Origin: Temperatibacter sp965603205
GTDB lineage: Bacteria > Pseudomonadota > Alphaproteobacteria > Sphingomonadales > Kordiimonadaceae
NCBI GenBank assembly: GCA_965603205.1
Contig: CBFDCC010000009.1
Location: 1 to 64,000 of the forward strand
Length of the DNA: 64,000 bases
Reading direction: 5' to 3'
The notes beneath the pieces were generated by a model. That model was not told where the DNA came from and searched no databases. It worked only from the letters and a program-made list of their open reading frames with translations. The translations under genes and the position numbers were made by a program. This document shows, in pieces, positions 44,315 through 52,682 of this stretch (its first letter is position 1; every line of letters starts with the position of its first letter).

Positions 44315-46447
44315 TTACATTCTATCAACACGCGTCACGACGGGGCTAACCCTTAGAGAACGTGAAATGTCTGAAAGGTGTCTGCTATTTTGCACCTCTA
44401 CCTCAATAATCATTGTAATAAATTCCTGATCACGGTCTGGAATTTCCACATTGGCAATATTACCACCACGTTTAGCCACATCCGCAGCTATTGCTCCTAG
44501 TGAGCCCATTTCATTAGCCACTGCTAACTTCAATTTACCCGTATAATAAGCTTGATCATCGCCATCAGTTTTCCACATCAGATCGATCCATAATTCAGGC
44601 CTATGTTCATAATCATCAAGAAACATGCATTCAATGCGGTGAATTTCTAAACCTTTACTAGGCACCTTGATCCCCACAATACGGTCATCACGCACCGGAT
44701 GACAACAGTCCGCCAAATGAACTGCGCCATGCTCTTTAATACCCTTAATAGGTATAGGACTTTGACTAGTCTCTTCCCAGTCTTGGTGCACATCAGGCAG
44801 ATGTTGTCTTCGATCGTCTTGCTGATAACCAGGGTAGGCAGCGCGCAAAATATCGCTTTCTTGAATAGTGCCTCGCCCTATTATCTCATAAAGGCTTTCA
44901 AGGTCGTCTATATTAAGTACTTTACAGGCTTGCTCCATAGCAACTTCAGCAAAGTCTAATTTACCACGTATACATGCCTTCTCCAATAATGTCTTACCCA
45001 GTTCAACATAATCATCTCGCTCTTGAAAGCGCATATGACGTCTGATAGCAGAGCGCGCCTTGCCTGTTACAACAAAGCTTTCCCACCGCGTTGAAGGCGC
45101 CTGTGCCTTAGAGGTTTGAATATCAACCTGATCACCATTTTCTAGCTGATGACGCAGCGGCACCATACGGCCATTGACCTTTGCCCCCACACAGTGGTCC
45201 CCCACCTCAGTATGCACGGCATAGGCAAAATCAATCGGTGACGACCCGCGCGGCAAGGAGATTAATTCGCCCTTTGGTGTGAAACAAAAAACTTTATCTT
45301 GGAACATCGCAAGCTTTGTATGCTCTAGGAACTCTTCAGGATGCGAGGCATCATCCAAAATCTCTAGCAGTTCCCTTACCCAGCGATATTTTGAACCCTC
45401 AACATCATTTTCATGAGATTTATATTCCCAGTGTGCGGCCACGCCGTACTCAGCTTCTCGGTGCATGCGTTCAGTACGCACCTGAATTTCAACACGGCGA
45501 TTATCAGGCCCGAGTACACTTGTATGGATGGAACGATAAAAATTACGTTTAGGAACAGATACATAGTCCTTAAACCGCCCTGGTATCATTGGCCAAGTTC
45601 TATGGACAATGCCAAGCGCTTTATAACAATCATCATCATTTTCAACAATTAAGCGAAAGGCAATAACATCCCATAATTCCTCAAATGAAACATTCATGCG
45701 CTCCATTTTACGCCAAATTGAATAGGGACTTTTCATCCGGCTATCTATGCGAGCCTTAATCCCATTTTCCCTCATCAAGTTATGAAGCTCAGTACCAACT
45801 TTTGCCTCAAGCTCTGGATTATTTTCTTGCAAAAAATCTAATCTAGCTGAAATTGAAGCCATTGCCTCTGGGTCAATTTGCCCAAAAGCAAGATGTTCTA
45901 ATTCATCCTGAAGACCGTGCATGCCAATACGCTCAGCCAGAGGCGCGTATATTTCCATAGTCTCAAGAGCAATACGGCGCCGTTTCTCTTCTTTTTTAAT
46001 AAAATGAAGGGTGCGCATATTATGCAGGCGATCTGCAAGCTTAACCAAAAGCACTCGAATATCATTTGACATGGCTAGCACGAACTTGCGGAAATTTTCC
46101 GCTTGTCGCATAGTTTCTGTCTGCATCTCAATTTTAGAGAGCTTGGTAACACCGTCAACCAGCTCAGCTATTTTAGGGCCGAACAATTCATGAATTTCAT
46201 CTATTGTGGCGACAGTATCTTCAACCACATCATGCAAAAGTGCGGTAACAATAGTGTCACAGTCTAGACCCATATCCGTTAAGATAGCCGCTACCTCTAG
46301 TGGATGAGAAAAATAAGGGTCACCTGATGCTCGTTTTTGAGAACCATGCGCCTTCATGGCAAAAACATATGCGCGGTTAAGCAATGCTTCATCCACGTTT
46401 TTGTCATATTCTTTGACTTTATCAACGAGTTCATACTGGCGAATCAC
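44315..46447 (-). CDS. rsh: bifunctional (p)ppGpp synthetase/hydrolase
   Basis: 710 residues with the full RelA/SpoT plan: an HD hydrolase domain (FSHPLEVAAILTDMG, then ALLHDVVEDT near residue 70), a synthetase domain (RFKDYVSVPKRNFYRSIHTS near 290), a TGS domain (FCFTPKGELISLPRG near 390) and a C-terminal ACT domain. The HD motif is intact, so both synthesis and hydrolysis of the alarmone are expected. Alphaproteobacteria usually have this single enzyme. It lies between rpoZ and pyrE; a terminator separates it from rpoZ, so it probably has its own promoter in the AT-rich gap 46448-46583. Confidence 0.96.
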   Translation of the reverse strand: MIRQYELVDKVKEYDKNVDEALLNRAYVFAMKAHGSQKRASGDPYFSHPLEVAAILTDMGLDCDTIVTALLHDVVEDTVATIDEIHELFGPKIAELVDGVTKLSKIEMQTETMRQAENFRKFVLAMSNDIRVLLVKLADRLHNMRTLHFIKKEEKRRRIALETMEIYAPLAERIGMHGLQDELEHLAFGQIDPEAMASISARLDFLQENNPELEAKVGTELHNLMRENGIKARIDSRMKSPYSIWRKMERMNVSFEELWDVIAFRLIVENDDDCYKALGIVHRTWPMIPGRFKDYVSVPKRNFYRSIHTSVLGPDNRRVEIQVRTERMHREAEYGVAAHWEYKSHENDVEGSKYRWVRELLEILDDASHPEEFLEHTKLAMFQDKVFCFTPKGELISLPRGSSPIDFAYAVHTEVGDHCVGAKVNGRMVPLRHQLENGDQVDIQTSKAQAPSTRWESFVVTGKARSAIRRHMRFQERDDYVELGKTLLEKACIRGKLDFAEVAMEQACKVLNIDDLESLYEIIGRGTIQESDILRAAYPGYQQDDRRQHLPDVHQDWEETSQSPIPIKGIKEHGAVHLADCCHPVRDDRIVGIKVPSKGLEIHRIECMFLDDYEHRPELWIDLMWKTDGDDQAYYTGKLKLAVANEMGSLGAIAADVAKRGGNIANVEIPDRDQEFITMIIEVEVQNSRHLSDISRSLRVSPVVTRVDRM

Positions 46448-46583
46448 GGTTTATCTCACAGGTGTTTATTATGTGTTTTTTGTTAGCATATTTATAACAT
46501 AGTATGTGTCATTGATTGTTAAATAAGTCATTAACAAAAAATGCTAATTACCCTAAAAATAACATCTTTTTACCAGAAATAGC

Positions 46584-46616
46584 AAAACCCGATCAAAATG
46601 ACCGGGTTTTTTAAAT
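46584..46616 (-). terminator. terminator after rpoZ
   Basis: AAAACCCG (46584-46591) pairs with CGGGTTTT (46603-46610). On the minus strand the stem ends in TTTT, so it can stop rpoZ transcripts; the plus-strand T-run makes it nominally bidirectional. Confidence 0.78.
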
Positions 46617-46644
46617 TTTATCTCAATTTTAAACTTGAATAGGA

Positions 46645-46947
46645 TTACTCTGCTTGGGCAGGTTCATCTTCCATTCCAGCCATAAGAATTGACATATCAA
46701 CTTCTTCTGGCTCATCGGAGTCAGCGATCTTACGCATGCCATGAATAACACCTTCACGAAGATTGTCTGGATCTACTAATTCCTCAGCAATCTCACGCAG
46801 TGCAACAACTGTATTTTTGTCATTATCACGTTCTACAAGAAGCGGGGCACCAGAAGAAATTTGACGCGCACGTTGTGCAGAATCCAACACAAGTTCAAAT
46901 CGGTTAGTAACTTTATCTACACAATCCTCAACGGTAACACGAGCCAT
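46645..46947 (-). CDS. rpoZ: RNA polymerase omega subunit
   Basis: 100 residues from the ATG at 46947 (MARVTVEDCVDKV), chosen because GGAG lies nine bases upstream and this is the usual omega N-terminus. NRFELVLDSAQRARQI and NTVVALREIAE are the conserved helices. Omega stabilises beta-prime in RNA polymerase and is needed for ppGpp sensing, which fits its place next to rsh. The acidic C-terminal tail (EEVDMSILMAGMEDEPAQAE-like) is variable in the family. The terminator downstream separates it from rsh. Confidence 0.96.
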   Translation of the reverse strand: MARVTVEDCVDKVTNRFELVLDSAQRARQISSGAPLLVERDNDKNTVVALREIAEELVDPDNLREGVIHGMRKIADSDEPEEVDMSILMAGMEDEPAQAE

Positions 46948-47075
46948 GTGTCTAAACTCCATCTAATTAATTAGGCAAAATCTTTGCCCACCTAACCATT
47001 TCGGCTAGGCATTCATTCAAGCGTCTGCTTATACATAGGCGTTTAAGGCCTGTAAAGCCTAAATATAGTACCTTT

Positions 47076-47633
47076 TCATAGATTCATGCTAGTTTTTTTA
47101 AATAGTGCAATGTCTTGATCACATAGGCCCGCCAACAGGTCCATACCCGATTGCTTTAAAATTGGATGTATGTAGTCAGGAAGAACATCAAGAAGCGGCT
47201 TGAGAGCAAAGGCGCGGACATGAAGCCTAGGGTGTGGTATCATTGGGCTAGTAATAAATGCTGCGGGATCAGCACCCCTAACAATGCCCCACCATTGATC
47301 TAAATTTGGTAAAATAATATCATCATAGACAAGAATATCAATATCAAGCGTACGTGCTTGCCAGCGGTCAGTACGCTTTCTGCCAAACTGAGCTTCTATG
47401 TCATGCAATAGCTCCAGTAACGAATCAGGCTCTAAATCCGTATTGATCATGGCAGCTGCATTAACAAAATCAGGCTGATCTTTATATGGCAGTGCTGCGG
47501 TTTGATACAGGCGTGATACGCCTGTCACAACTACACCGCTACTGGACAATCGACCTATGGCCGACTTAATCGTTAAATCTGGACTCATATCCCCAAAATG
47601 CAAATTACCCCCAAAGCCAACAACTATAGGCAT
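47076..47633 (-). CDS. folK: HPPK, folate pathway pyrophosphokinase
   Basis: 185 residues of 2-amino-4-hydroxy-6-hydroxymethyldihydropteridine pyrophosphokinase: GFGGNLHFGDM near residue 6, ALPYKDQPDFVNAAAMI near 48, the loop DRWQARTLDIDILVYDD near 92 with its metal-binding aspartates, and IPHPRLHVRAFAL near 132. It transfers pyrophosphate from ATP to the pterin in folate synthesis. Somewhat longer than E. coli FolK because of a C-terminal tail. It is upstream of rpoZ on the same strand, typical for alphaproteobacteria, with a 113-base gap. Confidence 0.94.
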   Translation of the reverse strand: MPIVVGFGGNLHFGDMSPDLTIKSAIGRLSSSGVVVTGVSRLYQTAALPYKDQPDFVNAAAMINTDLEPDSLLELLHDIEAQFGRKRTDRWQARTLDIDILVYDDIILPNLDQWWGIVRGADPAAFITSPMIPHPRLHVRAFALKPLLDVLPDYIHPILKQSGMDLLAGLCDQDIALFKKTSMNL

Positions 47634-47708
47634 TTGAGAGCTAGCATCAGGTTAAAATTGAACAACGTTGGTTGGTACACAGCTATCCCTTTAAATACAA
47701 CTTTTCAA

Positions 47709-47747
47709 GTTACACATATATGCTAGTATATATACGTACTGTGTAAC
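47709..47747. promoter_or_regulatory. 39-base palindrome in the folK/NYN divergent promoter
   Basis: GTTACACA (47709-47716) and TGTGTAAC (47740-47747) are exact reverse complements around a 23-base AT-rich centre, itself partly self-complementary (ATATAT on both sides). It sits about 50 bases before the NYN gene and 75 before folK. An operator for a dimeric regulator is plausible. Confidence 0.4.
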
Positions 47748-47797
47748 ATCATTTTTTCGATGTTTTATTATTTTTTAATGACGATTGGAAATTTCAA

Positions 47798-48397
47798 ATG
47801 GACTTCTATCCTGGAGAGCGCATAGCTCTATTCATTGACGGTTCAAATTTATATGCAACTGCCCGTTCGCTTGACATGGAAATTGACTATAAAAACCTTC
47901 GCAAGTATTTTGCCGAAAAAGGCCACCTTGTTCGCGCCTTTTATTATACGGCCATTCTTGAAGATCAAGAATATTCACCCCTACGCCCCCTGATTGACTG
48001 GTTGGATTATAATGGCTTCACTCTCGTGACAAAACCAGTGAAAGAATTCACTGATGATCAAGGTCGCCGCAAAATCAAAGGCAACATGGATATCGAGATT
48101 GCCGTTGATATGATGAATATAGCCGAAGGCGTAGACCATGTGGTGTTATTTTCAGGTGATGGTGATTTCCGTCGTTTATTAGAAGCCATCCAACGCCGTG
48201 GTGTTCGCGCTACGGTCATCAGCTCAAACTCTACTCAACCATCGATGATCGCAGATGAGCTACGTCGTCAAGCTGATCAATTTGTTGATTTAGCTAAAAT
48301 GGATGGCGATATTGTACGCAAAGCAACCGTACGCCAGCCAGAAGACGGCGCGAACCCACTAGACGAAGCAGGCTTTGATACCTTTAGCAAAAATTAA
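47798..48397 (+). CDS. NYN-domain protein (LabA/DUF88 type)
   Basis: 199 residues. The N-terminal NYN/PIN-like nuclease fold is clear: RIALFIDGSNLYATA near residue 8 with the first catalytic aspartate, GNMDIEIAVDMMNIA near 93, and HVVLFSGDGDFRRLLEAIQRRG near 114. It is expected to cut RNA in the cytoplasm; the natural target is unknown. The last ~20 residues are disordered-looking. A uracil-DNA glycosylase gene follows after 14 bases, probably co-transcribed. Confidence 0.92.
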   Translation: MDFYPGERIALFIDGSNLYATARSLDMEIDYKNLRKYFAEKGHLVRAFYYTAILEDQEYSPLRPLIDWLDYNGFTLVTKPVKEFTDDQGRRKIKGNMDIEIAVDMMNIAEGVDHVVLFSGDGDFRRLLEAIQRRGVRATVISSNSTQPSMIADELRRQADQFVDLAKMDGDIVRKATVRQPEDGANPLDEAGFDTFSKN

Positions 48398-48411
48398 TAG
48401 ACATTTCATAG

Positions 48412-49080
48412 ATGTCATTAAAAGATCAAATCCAGACCAGTGCTCAAGATACAAAGTCTGAGCCTAAATCTGATTGTTCATTATGCCCTCGGCTCGTGGA
48501 CTTTCGAAATGCTAATATTGCGACCTATCCTAGTTATTTTAACGGGGCAGTTGGCAGCTTTGGTGACACAGATGTGCGCTTGCTTGTCATAGGTATGGCA
48601 CCTGGATTAAAGGGTGCCAACCGAACAGCGCGCCCCTTCACTGGCGATGGTGCTGGTGATCTGCTTTATGAACAACTTCACAAGCACTCACTAGCCAAAG
48701 GTATATATGACAAACGCCGTGATGATGGCTTCACTCTCGTTGATACTATGGTCACCAATGCCGTACGCTGTGTACCACCGGAGAATAAGCCAATTGGCAG
48801 TGAAATCGCAAACTGCAGGCCATTTTTGATCGCGCGTATCGAAAGCCTTAAGAATTTAAAGGTTATGCTAACGCTTGGTAAAATTGCCCATGATACAACA
48901 CTCAGAACTTTTGGACTTAAGTTAAAGGATTACCCTTTCACTCATGGTGGCATCCACAATTTACCTAATGGCTTAATAATGGTAGATAGCTATCATTGTA
49001 GTCGCTATAATGTGAATACAAGACGCTTAACAGCTGAAATGTTCTCAAACGTTATGGTCATATGCAAAGACCATATGTAG
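48412..49080 (+). CDS. family 5 uracil-DNA glycosylase (UDGb)
   Basis: 222 residues. An iron–sulfur-type motif DCSLCPRLVDFR near residue 20 and the active-site loop IGMAPGLKGANRTARPFTGD near 58 match family 5 UDGs, with the C-terminal motif HCSRYNVNTRRL. The family removes uracil and hypoxanthine from DNA and lacks the polar catalytic residue of family 1. Cys residues for the cluster: two near the N-terminus, one near CVPPENK and one in YHCSRYN. It follows the NYN gene closely. Function follows firmly from the motifs, no direct context needed. Confidence 0.9.
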   Translation: MSLKDQIQTSAQDTKSEPKSDCSLCPRLVDFRNANIATYPSYFNGAVGSFGDTDVRLLVIGMAPGLKGANRTARPFTGDGAGDLLYEQLHKHSLAKGIYDKRRDDGFTLVDTMVTNAVRCVPPENKPIGSEIANCRPFLIARIESLKNLKVMLTLGKIAHDTTLRTFGLKLKDYPFTHGGIHNLPNGLIMVDSYHCSRYNVNTRRLTAEMFSNVMVICKDHM

Positions 49081-49097
49081 CTATAGTTGGATAAAAC

Positions 49098-49619
49098 ATG
49101 AGCCGAAAATTAGCCGAGATTTTTGAAGATATGCGCCTCGCCCTATTGGGTAGAAAAGAAGATCATAGCTGGTCTAATAGTGCTAGTGAAGCCTACGTAG
49201 CCTCCATGCAAGGCATTAAGGGCTTTAGCAGCGATACACTCAGCAAAACCACAGAAAGTCTCAATGAGGCACTCCCCTTTATCACGCGTGCTGGATTTGA
49301 TGTGATTGAAATTGAGATTGGATTGGGGCTATCACCTAATGCCATTGCACATTTATATGTACGGGAACATTTAAGCGATGCAAATCAGCAGATCTTGCTG
49401 GATGAGGTCCGTAATAAAAAGCTGGTGAGCACCATTTTAAACTCATTATTTAAAGCGGCTAGTACCCATAAGAAGATGAAATTCAAGAATTTTGACTTCA
49501 CACATATGGAGCTTGAACTTAGTATTTTACCCAGCGTAGCGTTGAAATTCAGACCGAGTAAAAATATACCTGAGGACAAAATTAGCGTGGATCAAATACC
49601 TGATATAATAGATCAGTGA
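49098..49619 (+). CDS. uncharacterised protein
   Basis: 173 residues, cytoplasmic by composition. I do not recognise a domain. The middle (about 50-140) alternates hydrophobic and charged residues as in an alpha/beta fold: FITRAGFDVIEIEIGLGLSPNAI, here split as AGFDVIEIEIGLGLSP, then HLYVREHL, and FKNFDFTHMELELSILPSV. It follows the UDG gene after 17 bases, so it is probably in that operon. It converges on the receiver gene with a seven-base overlap. No membrane segment or signal peptide is present. Confidence 0.7.
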   Translation: MSRKLAEIFEDMRLALLGRKEDHSWSNSASEAYVASMQGIKGFSSDTLSKTTESLNEALPFITRAGFDVIEIEIGLGLSPNAIAHLYVREHLSDANQQILLDEVRNKKLVSTILNSLFKAASTHKKMKFKNFDFTHMELELSILPSVALKFRPSKNIPEDKISVDQIPDIIDQ

Positions 49620-50029
49620 TTTTTTTGTGCTTTTATTTCTGATAATATTGCATTCAATTGATGGGGGTCATAGGGCTTGGCCATGTGATAATCCATACCC
49701 GCATCTATACTATCCTGCCGATACTTTTCTATGTCATGTGCGGTTAAAGCAATAATTTTAATCCCATCACTCGACCATATTTTTCTAATTTTCCTCGTAG
49801 CCTCATGACCATCCATTACAGGCATTTGAACATCCATGATAATAGCATCAAATGTGTCAGATGGCATCTTGCCAGTATGCTTAATAGCGTCGAGGGCCAG
49901 CTTCCCATTAATTGCAGTATCAAACGTACAGCCAAATGATTCAACCGTCATGCCGATCATATCAAGATTAATATCGTTATCTTCAACGATTAATATATGC
50001 ATCCCTAAATCAGTTTTCATAACGCCCAT
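49613..50029 (-). CDS. single-domain response regulator
   Basis: 138 residues consisting of one receiver domain. The acidic pair is in ILIVEDNDINLDM near residue 13, the phospho-acceptor aspartate in DAIIMDVQMPVMDG near 63, the threonine in IALTAHD near 93, and the lysine in HMAKPYD near 117. Sequence flavour is that of receivers split from hybrid kinases (such as the phosphorelay proteins DivK). No output domain. No kinase gene adjoins it. It converges on the uncharacterised gene at its 3' end. Confidence 0.9.
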   Translation of the reverse strand: MGVMKTDLGMHILIVEDNDINLDMIGMTVESFGCTFDTAINGKLALDAIKHTGKMPSDTFDAIIMDVQMPVMDGHEATRKIRKIWSSDGIKIIALTAHDIEKYRQDSIDAGMDYHMAKPYDPHQLNAILSEIKAQKNH

Positions 50030-50092
50030 AGTGCTCTCTTACGTAGTCATTAGCAAAGGAGAATATTACATATGAGGAAATGAAAGCAACTA

Positions 50093-50365
50093 TTATTGAG
50101 ATAAAAAGTCGTATTTATATGAAGATTGCTCATCTAGCCAGCCACCAACTTTACCCAGAACTTCTCTGGGGCCTACTTGAGCTGCTGCTTGTTCACCCGC
50201 TAATGTTCTATATAAATTAGCTGCCATAACAGCGTCACCACTATTGATGGCCATACGCAATGTTTGCATGAGCATTGGGCGCATTGATGGGGAAGGCGTT
50301 ACATGCATATCAGAAGCTGTTGAGCGCATCACGCGACGATTTGAGCTGTTGTTATATCCATTCAT
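50093..50365 (-). CDS. small uncharacterised protein
   Basis: About 90 residues from the ATG at 50365 (MNGYNNSSNRR), or 104 from 50407; neither has a strong ribosome site, though AAAGAAAG precedes the first. The protein has an unstructured Ser/Asn-rich start and a helical C-terminal half (LMQTLRMAINSGDAVMAANL, GPREVLGKVGGWLDEQSS). I do not recognise the family. It could be a small regulator, but that is only a guess. It stands between the receiver gene and a terminator, with 63 bases to the receiver gene on the same strand. Confidence 0.5.
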   Translation of the reverse strand: MNGYNNSSNRRVMRSTASDMHVTPSPSMRPMLMQTLRMAINSGDAVMAANLYRTLAGEQAAAQVGPREVLGKVGGWLDEQSSYKYDFLSQ

Positions 50366-50504
50366 GATTTTAAATCTTTCTTTGTTTACGTTACCGGAAA
50401 GTCTCATCTCAATTTCAATAGCGAATCGTTTAATCTAGCCCCACAATAATCCCACAAATTCCATAATATTTTATTAACAACACTATATATGGTATATGTG
50501 ACAT

Positions 50505-50534
50505 AAAAAAGGCAGCCCTTAAGCTGCCTTTTTT
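50505..50534. terminator. bidirectional terminator after the M13 peptidase gene
   Basis: GGCAGC (50511-50516) and GCTGCC (50523-50528) are flanked by A6 on one side and T6 on the other, giving a 12-bp stem with the A/T extension. It ends the minus-strand peptidase transcript 21 bases after its stop. Confidence 0.92.
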
Positions 50535-50554
50535 ATTGATCTATTTTAATGACT

Positions 50555-52594
50555 TTACCAAACCTTTACACGCTTATCAGCTGGCATATAATGCTTGTCA
50601 CCCTCTTTTACATCAAAAGCCTTATAAAAAGCAGACGAGTTAGCCACCACGCCGTTCACACGGAAGAATGCAGGACTGTGTGGATCAGATGCTATCTGTT
50701 CTTGCAATGCTTCAGCCCGTCGCTTTGTACGCCATGCTTGTGCGTAAGACAGGAAGAAACGCTGCTCAGCTGTATAACCATCCATCACAGGACCTTCTTT
50801 ACCGCTTAGCGATATCTTATAAGCCTTCAATGCCATAGCAAGCCCAGACAGATCACCGATATTCTCACCAAGCGTTAGCTTACCTTTAACAAATACACCA
50901 GGTAACGGCTCAAACTTATCATATTGGGCCACGAGCATATTCGTGCGCTCGGTAAACTTCTCACGATCAGCATCAGACCACCAATTCTTCATATTGCCAT
51001 CACCATCAAAGGTGCTGCCCTTATCATCGAATCCATGACCAATTTCGTGACCAATGATCGCACCAATAGCACCGTAATTGGCTGCTTCATCAGCTTCTAA
51101 ATTAAAATATGGCGCTTGCAGAATAGCCGCAGGAAATACGATCTCATTCATCATAGGGTGATAATAGGCGTTAACCGTTTGCGGTGTCATACCCCATTCT
51201 GTCTTATCAATAGGTTTGCCTAGCTTATTAACCTCATGATTATAATCAAAAGCATTCGAGCGACGAATATTACCGACAAGATCACCAGCATCTACTGCCA
51301 AACTCTCATAGGATTTCCATACATCAGGGTAACCAATTTTCACATTAAACTTAGATAGTTTATAGAGCGCTTTTTCACGCGTCTCATCTGTCATCCACTC
51401 AAGATTCGTAATACCATCTTTGAATGCTTTACGTAGATTTTCCACAAGGCCGTCCATGCGCACTTTGGCTTCTGGCGGGAAATGCCTCGCTACATATTCT
51501 TTACCAATGGCCATACCAAGCGCACCGTTTGTAAGGCGAACCCCACGCTTCCAACGCGCTGGCTGCTCTGTACGACCGCGTAAAGTGCGACCTGCAAACT
51601 CAAAGCGTGCATCAACAAAGTCTTTTGACATATAAGGCGCCATAGAATGAATAAGCTTATAAGAAAGATAGGCTTTCCACGCTTCTAAATTCTCAGGCGT
51701 TACCAAGGCGTCTAGTCCTTGGAAAAAGCTTTCTTGGCCAAATAATTTTATCTCTGGACCGTCGAGTTTCATACCCTCAAGAACGGCTTTCCAGTCCATA
51801 TTACTACCCAGACCTGACAGATCATCGCTCGTATAAGGATTATACATATTTTCGTAGTTACGGCTTTCAACGGCGCTCCACTGTGCGGCGGCTAGTTTTT
51901 TCTCTAAATCATAAATAGCTGCGCCCTTGGCATCACCACCTTCAACACCTGCTAGATTGAATAGCGTGGCAATATATTTAGGCATTGCTTCTCGTGCCTT
52001 GGTAAATTGATCGTTATCATCAACCAAGTAATAGTCACGATCTGGCAGCGTTAGACCACCCTGCCAAATATACGTGACATAGCGCGTGCTGTCTTTCATG
52101 TCTGCATCAATGAAGATCGAGAAGGGCGTAGATACACCCTCAACAGTTAAACGAGCAATTGCTTTACTTAACTCTGCTGTTGAAGAAATAGCTGCAATCG
52201 CATCTAGATCAGCCTTTATCGGCGTTGCGCCAGCGGCCTCTACAGCAGCCTCATCCATGAATGATTTATAAAAGGCACCAACTTTATAGCTCTCGCTTTT
52301 ATGATCACTAGGTAGATTGCTTGATAAACCTTCAATGATTTTTCGCTGATTATCCTCCGCAGCCTTAAAAACATCTAAGCCAGCCCCAGCGGAAGTAAAT
52401 TCGCCCTCAATTTTAGTGTTTTTATTCCATGTACCATTTACATGTGCCCAGAAATCATCCTGAGGTCTAACTGATTTATCCATGGCTGAATAATCAATAC
52501 CTGACGTTAATTCTGCTGCATTTGTTATTGCTTGGCCGCTAACGACTGTCCCTAACATCGCAACAGCGATGGCTAATTTTGAAACTGATGACAT
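50555..52594 (-). CDS. M13 family zinc metallopeptidase (neprilysin type)
   Basis: 679 residues with a signal peptide (about 1-28). The zinc motif GHEIGHGFDD is near residue 515, the third ligand in LGENIGDLSGL about 60 residues later, and the substrate-binding motif VNAYYHPMMNEIVFPA just before it. The C-terminal PADKRVKVW is the standard end of the family. It would act in the periplasm or at the surface on short peptides. The gene is followed by a terminator, with no operon partner. Placed downstream of the TonB receptor gene on the same strand but 88 bases away. Confidence 0.95.
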   Translation of the reverse strand: MSSVSKLAIAVAMLGTVVSGQAITNAAELTSGIDYSAMDKSVRPQDDFWAHVNGTWNKNTKIEGEFTSAGAGLDVFKAAEDNQRKIIEGLSSNLPSDHKSESYKVGAFYKSFMDEAAVEAAGATPIKADLDAIAAISSTAELSKAIARLTVEGVSTPFSIFIDADMKDSTRYVTYIWQGGLTLPDRDYYLVDDNDQFTKAREAMPKYIATLFNLAGVEGGDAKGAAIYDLEKKLAAAQWSAVESRNYENMYNPYTSDDLSGLGSNMDWKAVLEGMKLDGPEIKLFGQESFFQGLDALVTPENLEAWKAYLSYKLIHSMAPYMSKDFVDARFEFAGRTLRGRTEQPARWKRGVRLTNGALGMAIGKEYVARHFPPEAKVRMDGLVENLRKAFKDGITNLEWMTDETREKALYKLSKFNVKIGYPDVWKSYESLAVDAGDLVGNIRRSNAFDYNHEVNKLGKPIDKTEWGMTPQTVNAYYHPMMNEIVFPAAILQAPYFNLEADEAANYGAIGAIIGHEIGHGFDDKGSTFDGDGNMKNWWSDADREKFTERTNMLVAQYDKFEPLPGVFVKGKLTLGENIGDLSGLAMALKAYKISLSGKEGPVMDGYTAEQRFFLSYAQAWRTKRRAEALQEQIASDPHSPAFFRVNGVVANSSAFYKAFDVKEGDKHYMPADKRVKVW

Positions 52595-52682
52595 TATAGT
52601 CCTCCCTTTATTTTTTGATTAGGCTGAACTTTATGTATTAGTGATTGAGAGTCAAGATTTCAAAAGAGGGCTAAACGAAAGA

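Noticed and set aside
45413..45652. Several open frames inside rsh on the opposite strand
   Set aside because: They are shadows of a long conserved gene with no motif of their own.
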